Source: Alphaproteobacteria bacterium 33-17
Lineage (GTDB): Bacteria; Pseudomonadota; Alphaproteobacteria; Rickettsiales; 33-17
Assembly (NCBI GenBank): GCA_001897445.1
Contig: MKSX01000024.1
Span: 1 to 49,582, forward strand
Length of the DNA: 49,582 nucleotides
Direction: 5' to 3'
Made by a program: the position numbers and the translations under genes. How positions within the stretch are numbered: the first letter of the stretch is position 1; every line of letters starts with the position of its first letter. Under the pieces are notes generated by a model. The model made no database searches, was not told the origin of the DNA, and saw only the letters and a list, made by a program, of their open reading frames with translations. Positions 7,842-16,064 of the stretch are shown here, piece by piece.

Positions 7842-8882
7842 ATGCTGCGACAAATAATTATCGTAATAATTTTCTTATTAATAAACCAAAAAACATATGC
7901 AATTCATGATGTAGATAATTATCTTAAAAATCATTTAAAGTCTGGCGTAGCACTTGTTGTAAATAATAATATACTTTACCACAAAGCCTTTGGATTTATA
8001 GATTGCAAACAAACTTTGCCAATGCAGTTAGACAGTAAATTTCCTATAGCATCCCTAAGTAAAAATTTTACTGCAGCTGCAATTTTAAAGCTTTCCGAAG
8101 AAAAACTGTTAAGTATTGACAATATAATATTGATTTATTTACCAGGCTTCAAAGCAGATTGGGCTGATAAAGTTAGTATCCATCAGCTACTTAATCATAC
8201 TTCTGGTGTACCTAACTATTTAGAATCTAAGGATTTTGAGCTTTTTTATAAACAAGTTAGAAAGACTTATGAATGGTTAAAACTTATTGAAAATGAAAAA
8301 TTAGAATTTGAACCGGGAACAAATTTTAAGTATAGCGGTTCGGGTTATAACTTGTTAAGTGCTATACTGGAAAAAGTGTCTGGTGTTTCTTATGGTAAAT
8401 ATCTTAGAGATAATTTTTTCATACCTTTAAAGCTTAATAATACTTTTTCTGCAGCTAATAAAATGCTGACTAGTTTGCAGCAGAATGATCAAAATATAGC
8501 TCAAGGATGTATTATACAGGATAATAAAATAGAGGAAGCTGGCGAAATAAATTTTAGTAGTCCTTTCGGTGAAGCTTCAATAATCTCAACTGCTATTGAT
8601 TTATATAATTGGCAAAAGGCATTATATGTTGATAATAAAGTAATAAATCAAGATAACCTCAAAAAAATGCTTACAAATTATGGTAAAGGTAATGGATATG
8701 GCATTTTTATAAAACAAATTTTACAGCAAAAAATTTATTATCATCAGGGCAGAATTAATGGATTTGAGACATATATGCTATATTCACCAACAAACAAATT
8801 GCATATAATACTGTTAAGTAATAATCAGGGAATAAATATAAATAAAATTATAGAATTTCTTCTGAATTATAATTTCAAATAG
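7842..8882 (+). CDS. Exported serine hydrolase, beta-lactamase class C-like
   Basis: This 346-residue protein has an N-terminal hydrophobic signal (residues ~3-20) and a serine beta-lactamase/D-Ala-D-Ala carboxypeptidase fold (Pfam PF00144). The catalytic S-x-x-K is S-L-S-K in A-S-L-S-K-N-F near residue 70. The Y-x-N motif appears as Y-N within Y-S-G-S-G-Y-N near 170, and the third motif H-x-G is in H-Q-G-R-I-N-G-F near 305. It probably acts in the periplasm on peptidoglycan peptides or small esters; true beta-lactamase activity cannot be assumed. It starts 13 bases after tspO with AAGAGA upstream. A family A repeat begins 16 bases after its stop and separates it from the convergent anmK. Confidence 0.88.
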   Translation: MLRQIIIVIIFLLINQKTYAIHDVDNYLKNHLKSGVALVVNNNILYHKAFGFIDCKQTLPMQLDSKFPIASLSKNFTAAAILKLSEEKLLSIDNIILIYLPGFKADWADKVSIHQLLNHTSGVPNYLESKDFELFYKQVRKTYEWLKLIENEKLEFEPGTNFKYSGSGYNLLSAILEKVSGVSYGKYLRDNFFIPLKLNNTFSAANKMLTSLQQNDQNIAQGCIIQDNKIEEAGEINFSSPFGEASIISTAIDLYNWQKALYVDNKVINQDNLKKMLTNYGKGNGYGIFIKQILQQKIYYHQGRINGFETYMLYSPTNKLHIILLSNNQGININKIIEFLLNYNFK

Positions 8883-8897
8883 TAGTTTATTCAAAGT

Positions 8898-9007
8898 TTA
8901 TGAGGTTAAAAATGGGTGTGCGGGGGGAAATTATAAAACAATCCGGGGAATTGTTTTATAATTTAGCACCCATTTTTAAGTGAATAAACGCTTTGGCGTT
9001 TTTCACA
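8898..9007. repeat. Family A structured repeat, copy 2 (reversed)
   Basis: This is the same element as 5214-5324, in the opposite direction, filling the space between two convergent genes. The inner stem arms are AAATTATAAAACAAT and ATTGTTTTATAATTT (15 bp, perfect), with loop CCGGGGA on this strand. The small hairpin reads GTGAA/TTCAC here where the other copies have GCGAA/TTCGC, a compensated change. It could terminate both flanking genes. Confidence 0.85.
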
Positions 9008-9012
9008 TAATT

Positions 9013-10062
9013 TTATGCCTCAGCGCCAGTTGTATACCTAAACGTATAAGGCAATTTCTTTTTAATCCTTGCGCCAATATATGCCATTGCCCATGCTTCT
9101 ATAAAGTCACCGTCTATATTAAAGTCATCAGTGTTTATAACTCGAATGTCAGTATATTCAGCTATAAGCTCAAGCAGAAACTGATTTTTTCTGCCACCTC
9201 CGCCAACCATAATACATTTAGGCTTTTCAGGAAGTACCCTAATTCCTTTTGCTATGCCGCGCGCTGTAATTTCGGTAAAAGTCCTAACAGAATCAGAAGC
9301 TGGTAATTTTATAATATCATCATAATATTTAGCAAATGACTCACGGTCTAACGATTTCGGGTAGGTATTTTTTCTAAAAAACTCATCTGACAGGAACTTT
9401 TCAATAAGTGGCTCAATCGCTATGCCTTTTCTACCAACTTCGCCCATGTTATCATAATTGCGTCCAAAGAATTTACGCATCGCATCGTCAATATAAGCTC
9501 CGCCAGTTCCTACGTCAAAGGCAATAAGCTCATCTGTAGCATCAATATAGGAAATATTAGCAACCCCGCCAATGTTTAAATATACGCAAGGTAATTCAGT
9601 TTTTGCCATACCAGCCAAAGCCTTATGAAAAATCGGTACAATTGGCGCACCAAGACCACCCCTTGCCATGTCACTTCTGCGAACATCGCACATAACCTCA
9701 ATTCCTAAGTTCTCACGGATTATATGAGGGTTGCAAAGCTGTGACGTAATACCACTTTGTGGCTCATGAAAAATAGTTTGTCCATGAATAACCGCAAAAT
9801 CTATGTCGTTTTTATCAATATCATATTTATGTAAAAACTGTTTTATAGCGTTCAGGTAAATCTCTGATAGCTCTTTCTCTAAAAGCAATATATCTCGGAA
9901 ACTTTGACTAGCTGCGGTTTTTAGCTTTGTACGCAGACTGTCAGAATATGGAACAAAAAATGTTTCGCAGAGTATTACATCATCTTCACCATCTGTTTTT
10001 AGTCTTGCAACATCTACACCATCAAATGAAGTGCCGCTCATTAGACCGATTATATCCAGCAT
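9013..10062 (-). CDS. anmK: Anhydro-N-acetylmuramic acid kinase
   Basis: AnmK cleaves and phosphorylates 1,6-anhydro-N-acetylmuramic acid to MurNAc-6-phosphate, a cytosolic step in recycling cell-wall muropeptides. The protein is 349 residues, within the family range. The N-terminal G-L-M-S-G-T-S-x-D-G-V-D (residues 6-17) is diagnostic. Further marks are V-I-H-G-Q-T-I-F-H near 93-101, L-N-I-G-G-V-A-N-I-S near 160, the D-x-G-T-G ATP motif, and V-G-G-G-G-R-K-N near 296. It follows aroQ by 8 bases on the same strand, so both share transcription. Its presence indicates that the organism makes and recycles peptidoglycan, as dapD/dapE also imply. Confidence 0.95.
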   Translation of the reverse strand: MLDIIGLMSGTSFDGVDVARLKTDGEDDVILCETFFVPYSDSLRTKLKTAASQSFRDILLLEKELSEIYLNAIKQFLHKYDIDKNDIDFAVIHGQTIFHEPQSGITSQLCNPHIIRENLGIEVMCDVRRSDMARGGLGAPIVPIFHKALAGMAKTELPCVYLNIGGVANISYIDATDELIAFDVGTGGAYIDDAMRKFFGRNYDNMGEVGRKGIAIEPLIEKFLSDEFFRKNTYPKSLDRESFAKYYDDIIKLPASDSVRTFTEITARGIAKGIRVLPEKPKCIMVGGGGRKNQFLLELIAEYTDIRVINTDDFNIDGDFIEAWAMAYIGARIKKKLPYTFRYTTGAEA

Positions 10063-10070
10063 AAGGTTTC

Positions 10071-10502
10071 TTACTCCGTAAGTTCAAGTGCGCTATTAAG
10101 CGCCATAATATAACCATATGCACCAAAGCCTGATATTACCCCGCTAGCAACCTTGGAAACATAAGAGTTATATCTAAAACTTTCGCGCTTATAAATATTT
10201 GACATATGAACTTCAATAACGGGGATAGTAAGTATCTCAAGTGCATCCATAATAGCAATAGAAGTATGCGAATATGCGGCTGCATTTATTATAACAGCAT
10301 TAAAATTACGTGCTTCATGAATCCAGTCAATTATTTCACCTTCACTATTAGACTGTCTAAAGTCGATTGCCATATTGTTTTTATCGGCAAAGTCTTTACA
10401 CTGCTCTTCAATATCAAATAGTGTGTCATAGCCGTAAATCTCTGGGTCACGCTGACCAAGTAAATTTAAATTGGGGCCATTAATTATCATTACTTTTTGC
10501 AT
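10071..10502 (-). CDS. aroQ: Type II 3-dehydroquinate dehydratase
   Basis: This 143-residue type II dehydroquinase converts 3-dehydroquinate to 3-dehydroshikimate in the shikimate pathway. The N-terminal I-N-G-P-N-L-N-L-L-G-x-R-x-P-x-[IV]-Y-G block (residues ~7-24) includes the catalytic Arg and Tyr. The substrate-contacting N-A-A-A-Y-[ST]-H-T-S (~73-81) and E-V-H-[ML]-S-N-[IV] (~97-103) with catalytic His are both present. It is first of the aroQ-anmK pair and divergent from the glycosyltransferase at 10633. Together with the UbiC-like gene at 39683, it suggests that chorismate is made and fed to quinone synthesis. Confidence 0.97.
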   Translation of the reverse strand: MQKVMIINGPNLNLLGQRDPEIYGYDTLFDIEEQCKDFADKNNMAIDFRQSNSEGEIIDWIHEARNFNAVIINAAAYSHTSIAIMDALEILTIPVIEVHMSNIYKRESFRYNSYVSKVASGVISGFGAYGYIMALNSALELTE

Positions 10503-10632
10503 ATTTTGCCTTTCTTGAAAATATCTCTAAGATAATAAAATAAACTACATAATAAAAAATAAAAAGTCTTAACTTGCAAAATACCCAACATAAATGTAAA
10601 AATAGCCTGTTTTAGTTTTAAATAGATAGAAA

Positions 10633-11985
10633 ATGACAGAATTTTTAGATAAGCATTTTGGTAAGATTTTTTTAAGCCTGCTAGTACTTAGGTATATTAT
10701 TTTATATACCAATAACCTTAATTTATATGCTGATGAAGCTCAATATTATTACTGGTCACAGAATCTAGATTTTGGCTATTATTCTAAGCCTCCACTTATT
10801 AGTTTAATCATAGCGCTTTCAACCAAGATATTTGGAACTAATGAATTTGGCGTAAGGTTTTTTGCACCGCTTTTTCATGCACTAACAGCTTTGATCATGA
10901 AGCAGATTGCAGGTGAGTTTTATAGTAAAAAGCTCGCAAAAACTATAGCTATAGCCTATCTTGCAATCCCAGCCCTTGCTCTATCATCTATTATCATCTC
11001 AACAGATGTTTTGCTTCTTACATTTTGGTCTTTATCTATATATTTGTTCCTAAAAGTTATAAATAGTAGCCAAAAACTACCCGTCACTATTTTACTAGGA
11101 ATAAGCCTTGGACTCGGAATGCTTAGTAAATACAATATGTTTTTGTTTTGGGTTGGTGGATTTGTATACTTAATTTACACTAAAAAACTTAAAGAAAATT
11201 TTTGGTACTGCGCTATTGCATCCTTTGCTGCCTTAATAATTTTCTCACCAAATTTTTACTGGAATTTTGCAAATGATTTTGTAAGTTTCAGGCATACAAA
11301 AGACATATCAAAACTTGATCATAGTTCGTTTAACATTCCTAAGCTTATAGAATTTTTAGCTGGGCAGTTTGCGCTAATAGGTCCAGTATTGTTATGCATC
11401 ATAATTAAAAGTGCTCGTAAATATAAAGATCCACTATTTATGATATCAGCTGCGGGAATACTACCGTTTATAATTTTAAGTCTAACGTCTGGTGCAAATA
11501 TCAACTGGGCGTCAGTTGCATATCCTGGGCTATTAGTTCTTGGTATTGCTAGCTATCAGGGCAGATTTTTAAATGCGGCAATATTAACAAACATTGTTTT
11601 ATCATTTGTTGTTATAACACTTGCTCATGTGAATTTTACAAATTTTGACCCACTTTATAGAACTAAAGGGTGGGATCATTACGGCGATGTAATAACTGAA
11701 ACCTATTATGAAAATAAAGCTGAAAATGTTTTAATTGATGAACGCAAGCTACTTTCATGGGCGCTTTACTATACCAAACTTCCAAATAGCGTTATATACA
11801 AAATTAGTGATTATAAGGATATTAAAGACCACTACGACTTAACCAAAAGATTTGAGGGTTATCATAATAATAGCTTGATTGTTACCAAAGATTGTAATAA
11901 AAATTATGGCAAACTTGTTAAGCGCTTTAAACCGCTTGAAAGTGTAAATAAATCACCAGATATTTGCCTGTATTTCTATGAATAA
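10633..11985 (+). CDS. GT39 (ArnT/PMT-like) membrane glycosyltransferase
   Basis: This 450-residue polytopic membrane protein is of the dolichyl-phosphate-mannose/ArnT class (PMT_2). These enzymes move a sugar from a polyprenyl-phosphate donor to a lipid or protein outside the inner membrane. The first periplasmic loop carries the catalytic acidic motif A-D-E-A-Q-Y-Y-Y-W near residue 33, followed by Y-Y-S-K-P-P-L, both typical. About nine to ten hydrophobic helices precede a C-terminal soluble domain of ~120 residues. The last codons overlap the start of the PAP2 phosphatase by 8 bases. The pairing suggests remodelling of lipid A or of undecaprenyl-linked glycans; the acceptor is unknown. Confidence 0.85.
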   Translation: MTEFLDKHFGKIFLSLLVLRYIILYTNNLNLYADEAQYYYWSQNLDFGYYSKPPLISLIIALSTKIFGTNEFGVRFFAPLFHALTALIMKQIAGEFYSKKLAKTIAIAYLAIPALALSSIIISTDVLLLTFWSLSIYLFLKVINSSQKLPVTILLGISLGLGMLSKYNMFLFWVGGFVYLIYTKKLKENFWYCAIASFAALIIFSPNFYWNFANDFVSFRHTKDISKLDHSSFNIPKLIEFLAGQFALIGPVLLCIIIKSARKYKDPLFMISAAGILPFIILSLTSGANINWASVAYPGLLVLGIASYQGRFLNAAILTNIVLSFVVITLAHVNFTNFDPLYRTKGWDHYGDVITETYYENKAENVLIDERKLLSWALYYTKLPNSVIYKISDYKDIKDHYDLTKRFEGYHNNSLIVTKDCNKNYGKLVKRFKPLESVNKSPDICLYFYE

Positions 11986-12631
11986 AATCAATATTGCTGT
12001 TATAACATGTTTATTAGTTTTAGCTTTTTTAACAGTTGTGCTAGATGATTTAGATATACTGGTATCGACATATTTTTATGGTAGTGGTAACTTTAGTTCT
12101 CACTTTATTCTTAAGGTTATTCATAAGCTGGTTCCTGTATTTATAACGTCATTGATTATAGGTTTGCTCATAACTTTGGCTTATAGTCATTTTAAAAAAC
12201 AATATAAGTTAAGAAAACGAATTTTATATTTAATTTTATGCCTTGCCATAGGACCAGGTCTTATTGTAAACACTATTTTTAAAAATAACTTTGGCAGAGC
12301 AAGACCAAATCAGGTAGTTTATTTTGGCGGAGAGAAAAACCATTCCCAGCCATTTATTCTATCTAAAGAATGTTCCAAAAACTGCTCGTTTGTATCAGGT
12401 CATGCTGCAGCAGGGTTTTATACTACAGCTTTTGCTTATGTTATGAAAGGTGGCTTTAATCCTAAAATATATTTGGCGGGTCTTTTACTTGGGTTTATCA
12501 CAGGAATTGCCAGAATCATCCAAGGTGGTCATTTCTTAAGCGATATATTATTTAGTGGAATATTTGTAATAACTGTAAACTATTTCTTATATAGAAGAAT
12601 GTTTAGGGATAAAGAAGGCATATATAGTTAA
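11978..12631 (+). CDS. PAP2-superfamily membrane phosphatase
   Basis: This 217-residue, six-helix phosphatase of the PAP2/LpxE/undecaprenyl-pyrophosphatase type contains all three parts of the tripartite site. K-N-N-F-G-R-A-R-P lies near residues 103-111 (KxxxxxxRP), S-x-x-S-G-H-A near 140, and A-R-x-x-x-G-G-H-F-L-S-D near 177-188 (the usual SR is AR here). The long loop between the first two motifs includes paired cysteines (C-S-K-N-C) that may form a periplasmic disulfide. Overlap of 8 bases with the GT39 gene indicates a coupled operon. Either dephosphorylation of lipid A or recycling of polyprenyl phosphate left by the glycosyltransferase would fit. Confidence 0.88.
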   Translation: MNKINIAVITCLLVLAFLTVVLDDLDILVSTYFYGSGNFSSHFILKVIHKLVPVFITSLIIGLLITLAYSHFKKQYKLRKRILYLILCLAIGPGLIVNTIFKNNFGRARPNQVVYFGGEKNHSQPFILSKECSKNCSFVSGHAAAGFYTTAFAYVMKGGFNPKIYLAGLLLGFITGIARIIQGGHFLSDILFSGIFVITVNYFLYRRMFRDKEGIYS

Positions 12632-12723
12632 GTATTTATAATTCTGGTATGCGTTATTTCCCTACTTTACCGAAGCATTACTAGGCTTCGCTCGTCATTC
12701 CTGCACCATAATTCAAATACTAA

Positions 12724-12990
12724 CTATAGATCTCTAACATGGTATTTGACTTCATCTATACTTAAACCACCTCTATAAAGTTTATCACAAATTTCAGATA
12801 TATCCTGACCATGCTCAACTTTATATTTTTGTATTAAATCTATAAATGGCTTTTGTTTTTGTAAAGGCTTTAATTTGTATTGAATCACATCAACCAGACT
12901 TTGTTCAGAATGATTGAATGAAGGATCAAAGCGCCACTCTCGTGGTTTTTTCGGCTCAATAAAGTCATTCAGCCAGAAATTAACTTTCAT
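12724..12990 (-). CDS. Small uncharacterised protein (88 aa)
   Basis: I do not recognise this one. It encodes 88 residues with no membrane segment or signal peptide. The N-terminus is aromatic and acidic (N-F-W-L-N-D-F), there is a P-R-E-W-R-F-D-P stretch near 19-26, and the rest looks helical with alternating Lys/Gln. It is preceded by an AT-rich region without a strong ribosome site (ACGAG before the ATG). It lies in the short space between the PAP2 gene and the GNAT operon, on the strand of the latter. The translated composition looks like real protein, but support is modest. Confidence 0.55.
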   Translation of the reverse strand: MKVNFWLNDFIEPKKPREWRFDPSFNHSEQSLVDVIQYKLKPLQKQKPFIDLIQKYKVEHGQDISEICDKLYRGGLSIDEVKYHVRDL

Positions 12991-13083
12991 AAATAACTCG
13001 TTATAATAATATGTAACAATACTATTATAACGGGAAATTCATGAGGGAGCTACAACTTTTTAGGACCTAAAGACTATTGTAAT

Positions 13084-13566
13084 TTAGTTATTAGCAATTT
13101 TTTCTATTTCTTCTTTATTTAACCTATATACTGTCCAGTCTTGCATAGGTTCTGCACCGAGTTTTAAATAAAAATCTATAGAAGGTTTGTTCCAGTCCAG
13201 GCACCACCATTCAACACGCCCGCAGTCACGCTCGACCGCAATTTTACAAATATGCTTGAAAAATGCTTTACCAAAACCGCGTCCTCTAAACTCTTCCCTA
13301 ACATAAATATCTTCAATATAAATACCGTATTTGCATAAAAATGTAGAGTAATTATGGAAAAACAGTGCAAACCCAGCAGGTTTGTTATCTGCTTCTAATA
13401 TTAACACTTCAGCTTTTGGGTTGTTGCTAAATAATGTTTTTTCGATATCTTCTATCTTAGCAGTAACTTTATCAAGCATTTGCTCGTATTCAGCAAGCTC
13501 TCTAATAAATGTAAGAATTAAATTGCTATCAGTTTTGTCTGCTTTTCTTATAATATAATTATTCAT
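13084..13566 (-). CDS. GNAT acetyltransferase, spermidine/thialysine N-acetyltransferase-like
   Basis: This 160-residue GNAT protein looks most like the SSAT/thialysine acetyltransferase group. The N-terminal I-R-K-A-x-x-x-D and R-E-L-A-E-Y-E (residues 6-33) are characteristic. The acetyl-CoA loop is R-E-E-F-R-G-R-G-F-G near residues 91-100, and the C-terminal V-E-W-W-C-L-D-W-N-x-P-S-I-D-F-Y-x-x-L-G-A block near 122-142 is strongly conserved in that group. It starts 4 bases after the upstream GNAT, with GGGTGA as ribosome site, and is the last gene of a five-gene minus-strand unit. The acceptor is probably a polyamine or amino acid, which is inference from the family. Confidence 0.88.
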   Translation of the reverse strand: MNNYIIRKADKTDSNLILTFIRELAEYEQMLDKVTAKIEDIEKTLFSNNPKAEVLILEADNKPAGFALFFHNYSTFLCKYGIYIEDIYVREEFRGRGFGKAFFKHICKIAVERDCGRVEWWCLDWNKPSIDFYLKLGAEPMQDWTVYRLNKEEIEKIANN

Positions 13567-13570
13567 AAGT

Positions 13571-14074
13571 TCACCCTAATTTTTTCGTAAGCCATAAACA
13601 TAAATCATCATCTAGCATAATATTATTACCAGGTTTTATCGTCTTATAATCATAAGTAATTCCATTTCCATCAGGAATATAACCTCGTTTTATATAAATT
13701 TTTTGTGCAGCCCCATAATCTATATACAGTCCTACACCTAATCCTACAATTTTATTGTAATCTTTGGCTTTATTTTCAGCTTTTTCAAGTAGAATATTTC
13801 CAATCCCTTTATTACGAAATGGAGGCAGAACGTTTAAATCTTGGATTTCAGGTATATTATTTTTTATAAAATCAGGATATTGAGATCTAAGGTTAAGTGT
13901 TATGTAGCCTGCAAAGTCATGATTAAAATAAGCTACCCAAGCATGTCTTAAGCCATTTCTTTGTTCCAAAAAATAATTACTAAATGTTTGTTTGGGTTTA
14001 AACCAGTTAAGATTATGGAATGCGGTAAAAATTTCCTCTATATGTGATTCTTTAAATTCCTGAATATCAATCAT
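13571..14074 (-). CDS. GNAT-family N-acetyltransferase
   Basis: This 167-residue GNAT protein has the acetyl-CoA-binding motif R-N-K-G-I-G-N near the middle, preceded by the strand I-Q-D-L-N-V-L-P-P-F and followed by G-L-G-V-G-L-Y-x-x-Y-G-A-A-Q-x-x-Y-x-x-R-G-Y. These patterns match generic small-molecule acetyltransferases. I choose ATG 14074, which overlaps the stop of the MFS gene by 8 bases; a GTG at 14086 would extend it by four lysine-rich residues. The acceptor is unknown. The arrangement with an exporter and a second GNAT suggests a detoxification or metabolite-modifying cassette. Confidence 0.82.
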   Translation of the reverse strand: MIDIQEFKESHIEEIFTAFHNLNWFKPKQTFSNYFLEQRNGLRHAWVAYFNHDFAGYITLNLRSQYPDFIKNNIPEIQDLNVLPPFRNKGIGNILLEKAENKAKDYNKIVGLGVGLYIDYGAAQKIYIKRGYIPDGNGITYDYKTIKPGNNIMLDDDLCLWLTKKLG

Positions 14075-15266
14075 TTTTTTTCTCACTCAGCCTTAGCATA
14101 ATTGCATTGCTTCTGGTAATTCTACTTAATAAATACGTACCCAATATAAAATAAATTACCATAATAATTCCTAAACTGCGGAAGGAATGGTCATAAAAAT
14201 GCCCTGCAAGCTGAAGGCCAAGTGCAGACATTAAAAGCTTATATGCCTGAATAACAGCCGAAATTCTACCCTTAGCATTTGGTAAATAGTTCATAGAGGC
14301 AGGGTAAAGCAGCACAGATGGTGCAAGCTGCGCCATACCTACAAAGTTAATTACGCATGTTATGATAAGCGGACTTCTCACATCAAATATTGCAATAGCT
14401 AAAATACCAATAATGCTAACGATAAATAAATACATAGAAACAACTAACATGCTTTTTGGCTTGAATTTATGCATATACATTCCAAATATTACGCTAGCAA
14501 TAGCAAATGTTCCAGCGAGTGCCCCCTGGTAATAGCCAAAATGGGTAAGCTCAACGTTTAAATCAACCATATAAAGAACAGGCGAGACGCCTACAAATAT
14601 CCAATGAGGCGCAAACATGAATACCATACAAGAAATTAGTACCATAAGGCTTTTTGACCTGAATATATGAGAATATTTAGTTTTATCTTCTTGTTTTTCA
14701 ATAGGAACGGGTTTCTTATCAGGTACCCATAAAATTGTCATAAGCATTATCATAACTCCAAACCATAGTAGGAAATGGAAATTACCATGCCAGTCAAAAT
14801 AAAGTGTAAGATAGCTTCCTATAATTGGTGCAAGCCCAATAGATACGTTGGTAACACCATTAAGCATAGCCAAATAATATTGCTGCTTTTCAAGTGGGTA
14901 TTCATCAGCAATAATTACAAAACTAAGGAGAGCAGGGGCGGCAATTCCAAGGCCTTGTAAAAATCTGCCTGCAAGCATCATATAGTAAGTTTCTGGGAAA
15001 ATGCAAAGTACTGATCCTACTATAAAAATAGCCGTACCCCAAAGTATTACTGGTTTTCTGCCATAGTTGTCAGATAAAGTTCCAACAAACATAAGGCTTA
15101 TACAGTAAGCAACAAAGTTTACTGAAAGTAAAAGCTCTACTTCAAATGTAGACAGTTCAAACAGTGATTTTAGTCTTGGAAAGCTTGGAGTGAATATATC
15201 AAATTCCATCCCTCCAAGAATATCCATTAGCACTACGGCTATAAGCATTAGTTTTTTTTGAATCAT
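14067..15266 (-). CDS. Bcr/CflA-type MFS drug exporter
   Basis: This 399-residue major-facilitator protein has 12 predicted membrane helices. Motif A appears as G-T-L-S-D-N-Y-G-R-K-P near residues 62-72. The N-terminal D-[IF]-[FY]-T-P-S-F-P motif in helix 1 and the G-R-F-L-Q-G-L-G block near 98-105 are typical of the Bcr/CflA drug-H+ antiporter branch. The gene starts 6 bases after the HAD lipoprotein gene and overlaps the downstream GNAT. Substrate cannot be predicted. It may export a compound acetylated by the neighbouring GNATs or modified by the exported enzymes upstream. Confidence 0.88.
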   Translation of the reverse strand: MIQKKLMLIAVVLMDILGGMEFDIFTPSFPRLKSLFELSTFEVELLLSVNFVAYCISLMFVGTLSDNYGRKPVILWGTAIFIVGSVLCIFPETYYMMLAGRFLQGLGIAAPALLSFVIIADEYPLEKQQYYLAMLNGVTNVSIGLAPIIGSYLTLYFDWHGNFHFLLWFGVMIMLMTILWVPDKKPVPIEKQEDKTKYSHIFRSKSLMVLISCMVFMFAPHWIFVGVSPVLYMVDLNVELTHFGYYQGALAGTFAIASVIFGMYMHKFKPKSMLVVSMYLFIVSIIGILAIAIFDVRSPLIITCVINFVGMAQLAPSVLLYPASMNYLPNAKGRISAVIQAYKLLMSALGLQLAGHFYDHSFRSLGIIMVIYFILGTYLLSRITRSNAIMLRLSEKKND

Positions 15267-15272
15267 AAGATT

Positions 15273-16064
15273 TTACATATTATTAAGTTTATTTTGTACC
15301 TGATCATCATCAAGCCATTTTCTATAGCGAATTAAATAATCTACCTGATAATCAATAATTTTCTGATTCCAAGGTTTTGTTTTCGCGCCTAAATAATGAT
15401 AACCAAAAAATTTAATATTTAATGGTTTTAGAGAAGTTTCCACAGATTCAAGGTAATCTAAGTTATCATCAAACATTATTACATTTTCAGGATAATAATT
15501 TATTTGATTAAGAAAAGCAACGAGTATCGGACCCTTTTTGTTTAAATCGGTTGCGAGTATTCCTTTGTAAAATAATGGTTTCCTGTTATGAAAGTTAACA
15601 TTTAATATAATATTATTTCCAAAATTGCTTTCAAATCCTAAAGATTTTAAATGCTCGTATCTCCACTCTGCTAACTCATCAATAAAGTCTAATTTTCCTG
15701 TATTCATATGAGATAATGCAATAAACTTAACCTTTCTGTCTTTAAGTTTCTGTATCCGATTTATAATATTAGGTTCTAAAAGCGGTCTTTTACCATTTAA
15801 AAGCATTACTGCTGTTAGATTGTCCCAATTTTCAACATCTCTATATTTATTGATGATTTGATTCCTAAAGTTTTTACCTTGCTCAGTATGCTCGTTAATT
15901 AAATATGAGTCTAATGGTTGAATCAGGGTTTCATCAACATCGAAAATAACTAATGTATCTTCAGATATAATCGAGAAATCAGCTTCATTAAAAGATTTTA
16001 TAGGTTTAATATGGCTACATCCTATGAGGCTAAAAGCCATTATAATTTTAAAAAACAAGTGCAT
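15273..16064 (-). CDS. Exported HAD-fold lipoprotein, DUF2608-type
   Basis: This 263-residue protein begins with a lipoprotein signal, A-F-S-L-I-G-C-S, placing Cys near residue 16. It is followed by a HAD phosphatase core with the nucleophile motif F-D-V-D-E-T-L near residues 41-47 (DxDxT), a Ser/Thr-type motif II in F-I-A-L-S-H near 114, and the acidic motif M-F-D-D-N-L-D-Y near 196-203. It matches DUF2608, a family I know mainly from intracellular bacteria such as Legionella and chlamydiae. Its start lies 17 bases inside the upstream HD gene. A membrane-anchored periplasmic phosphatase is the best description; the substrate is unknown. Confidence 0.82.
   Translation of the reverse strand: MHLFFKIIMAFSLIGCSHIKPIKSFNEADFSIISEDTLVIFDVDETLIQPLDSYLINEHTEQGKNFRNQIINKYRDVENWDNLTAVMLLNGKRPLLEPNIINRIQKLKDRKVKFIALSHMNTGKLDFIDELAEWRYEHLKSLGFESNFGNNIILNVNFHNRKPLFYKGILATDLNKKGPILVAFLNQINYYPENVIMFDDNLDYLESVETSLKPLNIKFFGYHYLGAKTKPWNQKIIDYQVDYLIRYRKWLDDDQVQNKLNNM

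Noticed and set aside
9013..9306. Plus-strand open frame over the 3' end of anmK
   Set aside because: It is antisense to a firmly identified gene, Cys- and Ser-rich, and without a ribosome site; it is a shadow frame.
12661..12723. Hairpin CGAAGC/GCTTCG with CGTCATTCC next to the PAP2 gene
   Set aside because: It may be a degenerate edge of family E, but it is too short to call as a separate element.
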